A stretch of 64,000 nucleotides of DNA. It comes from Streptomyces eurocidicus. GTDB lineage: Bacteria > Actinomycetota > Actinomycetes > Streptomycetales > Streptomycetaceae. The notes below the pieces were generated by a model, which made no database searches, had not been told where the DNA came from, and worked only from the letters and a program-made list of their open reading frames with translations. The position numbers were made by a program, and so were the translations under genes. Shown piece by piece: positions 45,505 to 54,382 of the stretch (positions within the stretch are counted from its first letter, which is position 1; each line of letters opens with the position of its first letter). The stretch spans positions 479,920-543,919 of the forward strand of contig NZ_LGUI01000006.1 in the NCBI RefSeq assembly GCF_002891295.1. The letters are read 5' to 3'.

Positions 45505-45706
45505 GTGTGCCTCCGTCGGACGATCGGATGGGAAATCGACTGCGGGGAGCATGCGGCCGTGGACCCGGCCGGCGAATCGGCGAAATCGCCAGGGTGTTCC
45601 CGGCGGTAGGTCGCACGCGGGGCCGCCCACTCCCCAAGCGGGTTTACCAACAGGTAACTTGTGGGCAATCCCTGGGCCGGCGCCCCGTCCGGGCGAGGAG
45701 GAACAA

Positions 45707-47194
45707 ATGCGCGATCCCACACGCCGGATGCACCTCCGCTGCTCCGTGGCGCTCACCCGGGCCGCGGAGCGCGCCGAGGACCAGCCCACGCACACGGCCC
45801 GGCTGGCGTCGGCCGCGCGCCACGCCCGGCGCGCCGGGCTGCCGGGACGGGCCACGGCCCTGGACGCGCTCGCCCTCCTGCGGTCCGCCGAGGCGGCCTG
45901 GGCGGCGGGCGACCGGGCGGGGTTCCTCACCGCGGCGCGGCGCCTCGGCGCGCACGGCGGGGTGTCGGGTCCCATCCGGGACTACCACCGCGGTGTCGCG
46001 GCGGCGATGGGCGGCGACGGGCCGCTGTCGGCCGTCCTGCTCCGTACGGGCTGCCGGGCCGCGCCCGAGGACGACGCGCGGGCGCTCCTGTACGCCTCCC
46101 GCTCCGCGATGGCGCTCGGCAGGCTGCCGCAGGCGCGGGCGCTGGCGACCTCGGCCCTGGCCCGGGCCGGCCGGCACCCCGCCGCCGTGCCGAGGCTCCT
46201 CACGCACCTCGCCCTGGTCGAGCTCGTCGCCGACCAGTACGCGCGCGCCGAGTCGCACGCCCTGCGGGGCCTGGACGCCGCGCTCGCCGCCGGCCGTCCC
46301 GACCTGGCGGCGCATCTGCGGGGCGTCCTCGCGATGGCCGCGTCGGTCCGCGGGGACGAGAGCGGCTGCCGGTCCCACGCGCGGGCGGCGCTCGCGACGG
46401 CGCGGGCCCACGGTCTGATGGTCCCGGCCGTCCTGGCGACCTGGAGCCCGGGGCTGCTCGACCTCGCCCGCAATCTGCCGGTGGAGGCGGTGGAACGGCT
46501 GCGGCCGCTCGTCCTCGGCACGTCCTCGGTGCACCATTTCGCCTGGCGGCAGCGTGTGATCCCGTACTTCGTCGAGGCCGTCGCCCTGGCCGCCCCCGCC
46601 CTGCCGGCGGCGGGCCGGCAGCGGGCCGTCCGCCAGGCGCGGGCGACGCTGCGCTGTTTCGAGGAGTGGGCGGAGGCGAGTGCCGACCGGCAGGCCCGTG
46701 CCACGGCGCTGCGCTGCCGCGCCCTCCTCGCGGCACCGGGCGGCGCGGACCCGGCCTTCGACCGGGCCCTCGCCCTCATGGAGGGCGCGGGCAGCGAGTT
46801 CGCACAGGCACGTACCAGCCTGCTGGCCGGCATGTCCCTCCGGCGGCGCCGCCGACCGGGCGACGCCTGCGCCCATCTGCGGGGCGCCATGCTCCGTTTC
46901 GAGGCGTGCGGTGCGGACGTATGGGTGGAACGGGCCAGGGACGAGATGCGGGCGGCCGGGCGCGCGGAGCCGGACACCCGGCCGCGCGCGCTGGCCTCGC
47001 TCACCCCGCAGCAGCTCAGGGTGGCCCGGCACGTCGCCGAGGGCCGCACCAACAGGGAGGTCGCCGCGCTGCTCACCCTCAGCCACCGGACCGTCGACCA
47101 CCACCTGCGCAACGTCTTCGCGGCGCTCGGCATCCGCTCCCGCGTCCAGCTGGTGCACGCCCTGGCGCCCGGCGGCGATCCGCCGGGCGCCTGA
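45707..47194 (+). CDS. LuxR-family regulator with TPR-like N-terminus
   Basis: A 495-residue regulator. The N-terminal 430 residues are Ala/Arg-rich helical repeats of the TPR-like type found in LuxR/LAL regulators, but the AAA ATPase module is missing. The C-terminus has the LuxR helix-turn-helix: LTPQQLRVARHVAEGRTNRE, VAALLTLSHRTVDHHLRNVF and AALGIRSRVQLVHAL. GAGGAGG lies before the ATG at 45707. It is divergent from the lipase, which it may regulate. Confidence 0.88.
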   Translation: MRDPTRRMHLRCSVALTRAAERAEDQPTHTARLASAARHARRAGLPGRATALDALALLRSAEAAWAAGDRAGFLTAARRLGAHGGVSGPIRDYHRGVAAAMGGDGPLSAVLLRTGCRAAPEDDARALLYASRSAMALGRLPQARALATSALARAGRHPAAVPRLLTHLALVELVADQYARAESHALRGLDAALAAGRPDLAAHLRGVLAMAASVRGDESGCRSHARAALATARAHGLMVPAVLATWSPGLLDLARNLPVEAVERLRPLVLGTSSVHHFAWRQRVIPYFVEAVALAAPALPAAGRQRAVRQARATLRCFEEWAEASADRQARATALRCRALLAAPGGADPAFDRALALMEGAGSEFAQARTSLLAGMSLRRRRRPGDACAHLRGAMLRFEACGADVWVERARDEMRAAGRAEPDTRPRALASLTPQQLRVARHVAEGRTNREVAALLTLSHRTVDHHLRNVFAALGIRSRVQLVHALAPGGDPPGA

Positions 47195-47199
47195 GGCGG

Positions 47200-48495
47200 T
47201 CAGCCGCAGGCGGCGCCCAGCCGGGCGGCCGTCCGGAAGGCGTCGCCGCGCCGGCCGTTCCGGTAGGGGTGGCTCCAGCCGCCGGGGCGCGTGTCACGGA
47301 AGGACGCGAGCGCCTCCGCGGCCTCGTCGAGGGTGTGTTCCTCGCGGCCGAGGAGTTCACGGACGACCACGAGCGCCTTGAGGCAGTGCGGCGAGCGTAC
47401 GGCGAGCCACTCCTCGACGGCCTCCGTCCCGCCCGCCTCGCGCTCGCCCCGGAGGACGTCCGTGGTGGGGGCGAAGGCCGCGGCCAACTGTGCGTAGACG
47501 CCGTCCTCCTCCGGGTGGAAGCCCGGGGCGAGGGCGACGATCAGGCGGGTGAGCAGGCTCTCCGCGTCCACGGCGAACTCCGGATGGTCCTTGGCGAACT
47601 CGTCCCAGTCGGCCTCGGTCGCCTGGTGGAGGACGGAGCCGAGGTCGGCGGTCTCGCCCGCTTCCGTCAGCACCCGTTCCAGGAGCGCGTACGGGACGCG
47701 GACGTGCTCCGCGAGCAGCACGGCGTCGTAGAGGTCCTTGGCCTCGGGGTGCATGTCGGTGACCAGCCACAGGAGCTTCCACACCAGCGAGAGGCCCGCG
47801 CTCGCCGCCGGCATCGCCACACCGGGCAGCACCTCGGTCCGTTCGGGCGGGGCGGGCAGGTCCTCGTTGAAGACGAAGTCGAGCTGGACCGTGCCGGGCG
47901 GCACACCGTCCTCGACGGCCGTCCAGGGCAGGACGAGGCGGCGGCCCGGCACCCGGTCGTACGTCCAGATCTCGTCGCTCACCGCGGCAGCCGCGTCGAT
48001 CCGGACCGGGCTCCCGGCCTCCCGCGAGCGCTCCTCGGCGGCCCGGGCGATCTCTTCCAGCATCGCGTCGGTGCGGGGGTCGCCGAGCTCCCAGGTGGCG
48101 GGGACGACGACGAAGTCCAGGTCGCCCGGCTCCCGGGCGGCGTCCCCGAACCACGCCTTGAGCAGCACGCTCCCCCGCAGCACCAGGTGTTCGGCCCATG
48201 CGGAGCCCGCGACGGCCGCGAGGGTGAGGCCGAGGGCGCGGCGCCGGGCGGCGTACCAGGCGCCGCCCGTCGCCGGGTCGGCGAACTCGGGCTCGCTCAG
48301 CCGCATGCCCATCGCGTGGTGGTTGGCCGCCGGGTCGTACACCGGGTGCTGGACCACCCCTTCGCCGGGGACCGGGAGGAGCGTCCGGGGCAGGTCCCGC
48401 CGGGCCCGGGTCTCCTCGTCCGGTGGCAGCCGGGGGACGATCGCCCCGGCGTCCCACGGCCCGTACTGGAAGCGCTCCCACGGTGTCGTCGTCAT
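47200..48495 (-). CDS. AbiEii/AbiGii-like nucleotidyltransferase family protein
   Basis: A 431-residue protein. The nucleotidyltransferase core is VLRGSVLLKAWFG followed by PGDLDFVVVP (Gly-Ser and Asp-x-Asp), and a third acidic strand at TVQLDFVFNED. A helical domain has KLLWLVTDMHPEAKDLYDAV, typical of the AbiEii superfamily. AbiEii-like enzymes add nucleotides, often to tRNA, and act as toxins in abortive infection, but solitary chromosomal members may have other roles. Its ATG overlaps the stop of a 249-residue unknown gene (ATGA), which is therefore its likely partner. No AbiEi-type antitoxin is seen. Confidence 0.75.
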   Translation of the reverse strand: MTTTPWERFQYGPWDAGAIVPRLPPDEETRARRDLPRTLLPVPGEGVVQHPVYDPAANHHAMGMRLSEPEFADPATGGAWYAARRRALGLTLAAVAGSAWAEHLVLRGSVLLKAWFGDAAREPGDLDFVVVPATWELGDPRTDAMLEEIARAAEERSREAGSPVRIDAAAAVSDEIWTYDRVPGRRLVLPWTAVEDGVPPGTVQLDFVFNEDLPAPPERTEVLPGVAMPAASAGLSLVWKLLWLVTDMHPEAKDLYDAVLLAEHVRVPYALLERVLTEAGETADLGSVLHQATEADWDEFAKDHPEFAVDAESLLTRLIVALAPGFHPEEDGVYAQLAAAFAPTTDVLRGEREAGGTEAVEEWLAVRSPHCLKALVVVRELLGREEHTLDEAAEALASFRDTRPGGWSHPYRNGRRGDAFRTAARLGAACG

Positions 48496-49241
48496 GCGCC
48501 CGTCCCCTCTTCGTCCTCGCCGGTACGGCCGGCGCCGTAGGTCTCGCCGGTACGGCCGGTGCCGTGGTCCTCGTCGATCCAGCCCGCGTCGAGCGTCTCG
48601 TCGCTGTCGTGGACGACGAACTCCCGCTCCTCGGACACGAGGGTGTGCCCGCCGGCCCGCACGGCCGCGACCAGGGCGGCCAGCCGGGCCCCGGCCGTAC
48701 GGCGGCCGACCGTACGGCAGCGCTGGGTGACGAACCGCTCGACGCGGCCGTCCGCGCGCACCCGGCGGGCGTTGCGCGACAGGTGCGCCCGGTGGGCGGC
48801 GGTGAGACCGGCCAGGGCCGCGAGGTCCGTGTCCGGGGTGAGCAGCAGTTTGAGGTGGTGCTCGAAGTAGTAGCGCGCCCCGAGGGCCGCCGCCTCGGCG
48901 TCGGTCTCCGGCACCCCGGCGGCCCACGGGGCCGCCTCGATCTTCGTCCGTACGACCGCGAACCCGGCGCCCGCCAGCCTCCGGGCCGCGGCGTCCACCG
49001 CCTGCCGCACCTCGGGCAGCGGGCCGGAGGCGCGCAGCGTGAGCATCGGCTGGCTGGGGGTGCGGCCCCGGTCCAGCAGGATGTCGGTGAACTTCATGCC
49101 GTGGGCCGCCGCGTACCGCTGGAGGGCCCGGTCGTCCTCGGCGGTCGCGGCGGGCCGGACGGTGAGATGGGCCTCGAAGTCACCGGCGAAGGCCGGTGCC
49201 GGGGCGGGCGGGGGTGCGGTGGTGCTCGGTATCACCGGCAC
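48492..49241 (-). CDS. Conserved unknown protein coupled to the AbiEii-like gene
   Basis: A 249-residue protein that I do not recognise as a named family. It opens with FEAHLTVRP and KFTDILLDRGRTPSQPMLTL, then has KIEAAPWAAGVPETD, YYFEHHLKLLL, HLSRNARR, RFVTQRC and EEREFVVHDS. The conserved-looking His, Arg and acidic residues suggest an enzyme or nucleotide binder. The tail contains two copies of a nine-residue unit (consensus (H/Y)G(T/A)GRTGE(T/D)) encoded by a 27-bp tandem repeat at 48518-48571. The four-base overlap with the nucleotidyltransferase shows coupled expression. Confidence 0.6.
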   Translation of the reverse strand: MPVIPSTTAPPPAPAPAFAGDFEAHLTVRPAATAEDDRALQRYAAAHGMKFTDILLDRGRTPSQPMLTLRASGPLPEVRQAVDAAARRLAGAGFAVVRTKIEAAPWAAGVPETDAEAAALGARYYFEHHLKLLLTPDTDLAALAGLTAAHRAHLSRNARRVRADGRVERFVTQRCRTVGRRTAGARLAALVAAVRAGGHTLVSEEREFVVHDSDETLDAGWIDEDHGTGRTGETYGAGRTGEDEEGTGA

Positions 49242-49398
49242 ATGATCGCAGGCCGCCGGGGACGGGTTCGCTTTGTTTCCGCCGGGGCCCGCACGACCCC
49301 GGCCGAGGGCGGGGGGCGAGCGGTCGTGGGAAAGGGTGGACGGTAACGGGAAGAAATCGGGGATGGGGAAAGGCCCCGGCTCCCCCTAGAGTGCCCAT

Positions 49399-49839
49399 GT
49401 GAAGATCATCGACTTGGAGCCCGGTGACCCCCGGCTCATATCCGACCTGTTCCCCGTTCTCCACCAGCTCCGCCCCCACCTCACCGAGGACCTCCTCCGC
49501 GACGTGTACGGGGAGGGCCACGCCCAGGGACTGAGGTTCTCGGCCGCTTACACCGACGACGGCCGCTGCGTCGGCGCGGCCGGCTGGCGCGTCGTCGTCA
49601 ACACGAGCACGCTGCGCTCGCTGTACGTGGACGACCTGGTGACCGACTCCGGCACGCGCTCGACGGGTGTCGGGCACGGGCTGCTCGCCCATCTGCAGGA
49701 GCACGCCCGCGAGGCCGGTGCCCGTGTGTTCGTCCTGGACTCCGGCACCCACCGCACCGACGCCCACCGCTTCTACCTGCGTGAGCGGATGGCCATCTCG
49801 GCCTTCCACTTCACCAAGGACCTCGAGCCCGAGAGCTGA
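49399..49839 (+). CDS. GNAT-family N-acetyltransferase
   Basis: A 146-residue acetyltransferase from a GTG start. The GNAT core has VNTSTLRSLYVDDLVTDSGT (beta-4), the acetyl-CoA loop RSTGVGHGLLAHLQEHARE (diverged R/Q-x-x-G-x-G/A) and VFVLDSGTHRTDAHRFYLRE. The acceptor is unknown. A bidirectional hairpin separates it from the convergent esterase. Confidence 0.85.
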   Translation: MKIIDLEPGDPRLISDLFPVLHQLRPHLTEDLLRDVYGEGHAQGLRFSAAYTDDGRCVGAAGWRVVVNTSTLRSLYVDDLVTDSGTRSTGVGHGLLAHLQEHAREAGARVFVLDSGTHRTDAHRFYLRERMAISAFHFTKDLEPES

Positions 49840-49849
49840 GCCGGGCCGC

Positions 49850-49884
49850 CGGCCGGGCGGGGGCGTCCTTCGCCCGCCCGGCCG
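49850..49884. terminator. Bidirectional terminator hairpin
   Basis: CGGCCGGGCGGG at 49850-49861 pairs with CCCGCCCGGCCG at 49873-49884 around an 11-base loop, between the convergent acetyltransferase and esterase genes. Confidence 0.8.
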
Positions 49885-49911
49885 CCGTCCGCCGCTGTCG
49901 GGACACCGCCG

Positions 49912-50982
49912 TCAGGACGCGGGCGTCGGGCCCTGCATGTGCTTGCTGATCCACTGGATCAGACCGCCCTGCTCCATGTTCGGTACGTAGGTGTGCGCGT
50001 CGTGCTGCCCGCCGGGTATCTCGTGCAGCATCGTGTGCACGGGCCCCTTCCCGTACTGCGTGCGGAACTGCTTGACCTGGCTCATCACGGATGCCGGTTC
50101 GGCGGTGCCGACCTGGAACGCGAGGTAGACGTCCGGCTTGCCGACGGCGGCCAGCCGCTTGGCCAGGACCTGGGGGTTGTTGTCCTGCTTCTCCTGCTCG
50201 TGACCGGCCCAGAGCGGGGAGTCCGGCACGATGTCGGGGCCCGAGGCGATGGCGGCCTTGAACTTGTCGGGGTGCTTCAGAACGGCCTTCATACCGGCGA
50301 AGCCGCCGGAGGAGGAGCCCATGAAGGCCCAGCCGTCACGGGACTTGATCGTGCGGAAGTTGGCCTTGACCAGGTCCGGGACGTCCTCCGTCAGCCAGGT
50401 GCCCATCTTCTCGTGACCCGGGATGTCACTGCCGTCGCGGTAGAACTTCTTGTCCGGGTTGAGCGCGGGCATCACCACGATGAAGGGCAGGCTCTTGCCC
50501 TCCTCGGCCCACTTGGCGATGCTCGACTGGAGCTTGAGGTCGGTGCCCATCCAGTAGTTCTGCTGGGCCCCCTCGCCGCCGGGGAGCGCGATCAGCACCG
50601 GGAAGCCGCTCTTGGCGTACTTCGGATCCTTGTACTCCTTGGGCGCCCACACCCACACCTTGCCGGTGAACCCCGACTTCGCGCCGTGCAGTGTGGTCTT
50701 GGCGATCTTGGTGCCGTCGGCCAGCGTGGTCTCGACCCGCAGATCGGCCGTGGGACCGGTCGGCATGAGCGTCCCGGCGTTCGCGGGCCGGGCGGTGGTG
50801 TCCTTGCCGTCCTCGAAGCTGATGGGGTCGCCCTTGTCGGAGAAGACGTCGAAGTAGTTCAGGACCGGCCAGGAGGCCACGCCCAGGACCACCGCGGCGA
50901 TCAGCGCGAGGGACCACTTCCTCGCCCGCGACGTACGGCCGGCGCGGCGCGCCCGGTAGGTCCTGCGGGACGGGTGGGACAT
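49912..50982 (-). CDS. Membrane-anchored esterase (Esterase_D / antigen 85-like)
   Basis: A 356-residue protein with an Arg-rich cytoplasmic N-terminus, one membrane helix (SLALIAAVVLGVASWPVLNY) and an extracytoplasmic putative esterase domain. The nucleophile is in WAFMGSSSGGFAGM, with FPVLIALPGGEGAQQNYWMG nearby and the catalytic His in IPGGQHDAHTY. Family members are acyl- or mycolyl-transferases or feruloyl-type esterases; the true substrate here is unknown. The start at 50982 gives the expected anchor. Confidence 0.87.
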   Translation of the reverse strand: MSHPSRRTYRARRAGRTSRARKWSLALIAAVVLGVASWPVLNYFDVFSDKGDPISFEDGKDTTARPANAGTLMPTGPTADLRVETTLADGTKIAKTTLHGAKSGFTGKVWVWAPKEYKDPKYAKSGFPVLIALPGGEGAQQNYWMGTDLKLQSSIAKWAEEGKSLPFIVVMPALNPDKKFYRDGSDIPGHEKMGTWLTEDVPDLVKANFRTIKSRDGWAFMGSSSGGFAGMKAVLKHPDKFKAAIASGPDIVPDSPLWAGHEQEKQDNNPQVLAKRLAAVGKPDVYLAFQVGTAEPASVMSQVKQFRTQYGKGPVHTMLHEIPGGQHDAHTYVPNMEQGGLIQWISKHMQGPTPAS

Positions 50983-51177
50983 GGCGGAACTCCAGGGTGT
51001 TGCCGAACGGCGCGGGGCGCGCCGGTCTGAGCGGGACGGTCTGCCTCTAGGGAGAGGAGCGTGCCGCGGGGAGTTCCTTCTGTCATGGAACGCTCATATT
51101 TGCTCGGCCGGTGCCGGAGACGCCCGCGCGGGGCCGGGACGGGGCCCGCGCGTGCCCCGCTCGTGCCCCACGCGAAC

Positions 51178-51219
51178 GGGTCCGGTCCGTGCGGAGGCGT
51201 CCCCGCACGGACCGGACCC
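51178..51219. terminator. Strong terminator hairpin after the S10 gene
   Basis: GGGTCCGGTCCGTGCGG at 51178-51194 pairs perfectly over 17 bp with 51203-51219 around an 8-base loop. It ends the minus-strand decarboxylase/S10 operon. Confidence 0.88.
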
Positions 51220-51270
51220 GTCAGCCGGTGACGGTCGCCCGGCCTGTTCCCACGTACCTCGTGCGCGCGC

Positions 51271-52674
51271 TCAGCTCTTCCTGGATCCCGCGGCGCCGTC
51301 GGCCGGCTTGAGCTGCTGCTGCGGGTCGTAGCCCGGGAAGGGGCGGTCGAAGAGCCAGTTGTAGAGCATCTCCCGGCAGACCTGCGGCTGGAACGCCGGC
51401 ACCTGGTGCCCGGAGTCCGGCACGCTGACCTGCGTCAGCCGCCCGTGGCGGCGGACGAACCCCTTCGGGTTCCCCTGCGCCCGCGTCCAGATCAGCCGGG
51501 GAGCGTGCCGCCACTCCGCGTGCTCCTGCGCGCCCTTCCGCCGCATCAGGTCGTCCAGGATCTCCTCGGTGCTCTGGTAACCGCAGGCGGTGTCGAAGTT
51601 CCCGGTGTACAGCAGGGTCTTGTAGCCCTTGTCGACGATCTCGGCGTACAGGCCGGAGGCGTCCGCCATGTTGTCCTTGACCAGCGCCTCGGCCACCGGG
51701 CCGGCGTTGTCGGCGCACTGCCAGGGCACGTCGGTGGGCACGTGCAGGGCCTGCTTCACGGCCTCGCCGTCCAGGTAGGCGCGCAGCGCCCCCATGGGCA
51801 GGTCGTCCCAGCGCCGCACGTCGTAGAGGTCGAAGTTCCCCCCGCAGGCCAGGACCCTGGCCACCAGGTCGTTGCCGAGCCGGGTGGCCCTCTTCATCCT
51901 CCGCTCGGCGAGGGCGGCCTGGAAGACGGCGTAGTCCTCGTACAGGGATTCCTTCTGGCCGATGCCGAGGAAACCCGTCGTGTAGGCGTAGTCGATGAGG
52001 ACGCGGAGCGAGAGCTCGGGCTTGATCCAGCCGTTGCCGACGGAGATCCCCCGGAGGTCGAGGTGCTGCCCCTCGTGCAGGCGGTTCCGCTCGTCGATCT
52101 CCAGGGCGATCGCCGGCACGTACTTGCCGGCATAGCTCTCCCCGCAGACGTACAGCGGACAGCGCGCGTACTCCGGGTGCTTGTCGAAGAACTTCTGGAG
52201 GGCCTCCCAGAACATCCGGGCGAGGGCCTTCTCGTCCTTGACCAGTTCCCCGGCGTCGGAACAGCTGTATCCGGTGCCGAGGGGCTGGTCCCAGTAGACG
52301 ACGTGCGCTTCCTGGTTCCAGGTGTTGGAGGTCACCGACACCGTCCCGGCGGCGTCGTCGCCGATGGACAACGGCCCGTTCTCCAGGAACAGGCCCAGCA
52401 GCGAGGAGGCACCGGGTCCGCCGTTGAGCCAGATCAGCAGCGGTGTGCCGCTGATCAGCTCCTGCTGGTCCGCGACCGCGACGTGGGGGTTGCAGGTCTG
52501 GCTCTCGAAGAACCAGTAGAAGAGGTGGTTCTGCGTCCCCGGGTTCTCCGTGCTGTCGAGGTGCGCGTACCCGGAGTAGGAGCGCACCTTCTTGGTGTCC
52601 TTGGTGTGGAAGTCGATGCTCTGGGTGTTGAGGATGTTCGCCGGTATCGAGGTGACGAGGTCGTCGTGGGACAT
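51271..52674 (-). CDS. S10-family serine carboxypeptidase-like protein
   Basis: A 467-residue protein with all the S10 landmarks: LLIWLNGGPGASSLLG, VVYWDQPLGTGYS, nucleophile in YVCGESYAGKYVPA, catalytic Asp in GNFDTACGY and His in VPDSGHQVPAFQP. S10 enzymes cleave C-terminal residues at acid pH, and plant relatives act as acyltransferases. They are common in eukaryotes and rare in bacteria. No signal peptide is visible, so it may act in the cytoplasm. It begins 28 bp after a PSD-like decarboxylase, clearly one operon, which suggests joint work on a small molecule or peptide. Confidence 0.88.
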   Translation of the reverse strand: MSHDDLVTSIPANILNTQSIDFHTKDTKKVRSYSGYAHLDSTENPGTQNHLFYWFFESQTCNPHVAVADQQELISGTPLLIWLNGGPGASSLLGLFLENGPLSIGDDAAGTVSVTSNTWNQEAHVVYWDQPLGTGYSCSDAGELVKDEKALARMFWEALQKFFDKHPEYARCPLYVCGESYAGKYVPAIALEIDERNRLHEGQHLDLRGISVGNGWIKPELSLRVLIDYAYTTGFLGIGQKESLYEDYAVFQAALAERRMKRATRLGNDLVARVLACGGNFDLYDVRRWDDLPMGALRAYLDGEAVKQALHVPTDVPWQCADNAGPVAEALVKDNMADASGLYAEIVDKGYKTLLYTGNFDTACGYQSTEEILDDLMRRKGAQEHAEWRHAPRLIWTRAQGNPKGFVRRHGRLTQVSVPDSGHQVPAFQPQVCREMLYNWLFDRPFPGYDPQQQLKPADGAAGSRKS

Positions 52675-52702
52675 GGTCCACCCATCCGTTTCGGCAGCGG
52701 GG

Positions 52703-53917
52703 TCAGGGGGCGAGCGGGCGGCGGCGCTGGGACCTGGTCAGATAGGAGTGGTTGAACAGCCCCGCCGTCCGTTGCGGATCCTCCAGGATTCCGATGCGCT
52801 GTCCCTGGAGGAGCTGCACCGCGGGGAACCGGCCCTTCTCGAACAGCAGGATGTTCAGTGACCCGCCGTACTTGAAGTTCCCGATCTGGTCCCCCTTCTT
52901 CACCGGGACGGGCTCCTCGATCGGGCCCCTGAACTTCTTCCGGAAGTTCACGGAGGCGATCGAGTTGAGGCCGACGGGGACCAGTCCGACGTAGCCCTCG
53001 CCGTCCAGTTTTCCGGTGGAATCCAGGTACTTGGTCCTGATGACGAGGTATCCCCGGCGGAACTCGTCGAACATCGAGTAGTCGTAGCCGTAGCCGACGT
53101 TCCCCTTGTCGAGCAGTCCGGGGAAGTCCCGCATCCCGTAGTACGCGCCGGGGAGGTTCTCGCACGCCTCCACGACCTCGCCCGTGACCGGGGCGTGGTA
53201 CCAGTGGTAGCTGTCGGGCATCAGGATGCACGACACCGCCGTACCGCCGATGAACCTCTCGGCGTAGCTGGAATTGCCGAGCAGCTGGGCGACGTTCATC
53301 GTCACCGTCTTGACCGGGATGGGTGTGTCCTCGGCCAGATCGTCGACGATCATGTTGATGACGCAGTCGGCGGGGGCCACCACCACACTGTCGTCGCCCT
53401 CGGCGTCGACCCGCCTGGGTTCCTTGAGCTGCCGGACGAAGAAGTCGTTGAAGGTCTCCCAGTCCTCCTTCTTGTACTCGGCCATGCGCTTCTCACCGAG
53501 CTCCTTGACCCACTTCTCGATGAGCTTCTTCGCCCGCGGCCCCTTCTCGTCCATCTGCTTGCCCTGCAGATTCGTGAAGTCGGCCGTCATCTTGTATCCG
53601 GGACCGGAGGTCACGAACACCATGCCGTAGTTGTTCTCGTAGTTGATCCAGCTGAACTTCTCGATGTAGTCCAGACCGTCATTGACACCCGACCGCCACT
53701 TGTACCACTCCTCGAAGAAGTCGCACAGGAACCGGATGTCCTTGTTCTTCCAGTCGCAGCGCACTTCCTCCGGGGTGTCGTCCGGGTACGGGACCACGTT
53801 CGCGACCGCCGCGTCGTACATGGTCCGGAAGCCCTCGTGGTCGGTTTCGTACCACATGGTGATCTTCTTGAGGAACTCGCCGAGGTCCTTGGAAAAGGGT
53901 TCGCCGTTCCGCGTCAT
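52703..53917 (-). CDS. Phosphatidylserine-decarboxylase-fold protein (PSD/PsiD-like)
   Basis: A 404-residue protein. The N-terminal 130 residues form a helical region rich in Trp, Tyr and Lys. The C-terminal domain is the PSD fold: Asp in VVAPADCVI, His in SYHWYHAPVTGEV, and the self-cleavage region GNFKYGGSLNILLFEKG, where Ser (about residue 353) would give the pyruvoyl group. The usual Gly-Ser-Thr/Ser is Gly-Ser-Leu here. Soluble relatives with this long N-terminus include fungal PSD-like enzymes and the tryptophan decarboxylase PsiD, so an amino-acid substrate is as likely as phosphatidylserine. AGGAGGAG precedes the ATG at 53917. It is followed by the S10 gene. Confidence 0.85.
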   Translation of the reverse strand: MTRNGEPFSKDLGEFLKKITMWYETDHEGFRTMYDAAVANVVPYPDDTPEEVRCDWKNKDIRFLCDFFEEWYKWRSGVNDGLDYIEKFSWINYENNYGMVFVTSGPGYKMTADFTNLQGKQMDEKGPRAKKLIEKWVKELGEKRMAEYKKEDWETFNDFFVRQLKEPRRVDAEGDDSVVVAPADCVINMIVDDLAEDTPIPVKTVTMNVAQLLGNSSYAERFIGGTAVSCILMPDSYHWYHAPVTGEVVEACENLPGAYYGMRDFPGLLDKGNVGYGYDYSMFDEFRRGYLVIRTKYLDSTGKLDGEGYVGLVPVGLNSIASVNFRKKFRGPIEEPVPVKKGDQIGNFKYGGSLNILLFEKGRFPAVQLLQGQRIGILEDPQRTAGLFNHSYLTRSQRRRPLAP

Positions 53918-54382
53918 TCTTCCGTCTCCTCCTGTAGGGGGACACCGCTCCGTCACCGCTCGGCCGGGCGCGGTGGCGCGACGCGGGACGAGGAAGTCGT
54001 CGTGGGTGCGCCGGGGTTGAATTCCGGCCGTGCGGTGAGTGAGTGAATGGGACCGTCATATGTTCCGGCGTCGTTTCCGAACCGGCGCACGGCGGAGCGG
54101 AGCCCTGCCTGTGGCGGGCCCGCTCCGTGCGCCGCAGCCCAATCTGTCGCGCTCCGGGGTCGGGCGCGAGCACGCGAAATGGCCACCGGACCGCATGCAC
54201 ACCAGAAAAATCAAGAGCCTCTCTGACACTCATCTGCCCCATGACAGCGACGTCTTCCGGCCGGGCGCCGACCATGGGCGCGCCGGCTCGGCCGCACTCC
54301 CCCACCGGACCGGGCGCCGGCCGCGTCAGCCCTGGTCGGGCCCGGTGCCGAGAGGCCGAGAGGGCGGGCGTACGCTCCGATC
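53918..54382. other. Divergent intergenic region, no gene
   Basis: No supported gene. An AT-richer segment near 54208-54232 (CTTGATTTTTCTGG on the minus strand) may belong to the promoter of the decarboxylase/S10 operon. Confidence 0.4.
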
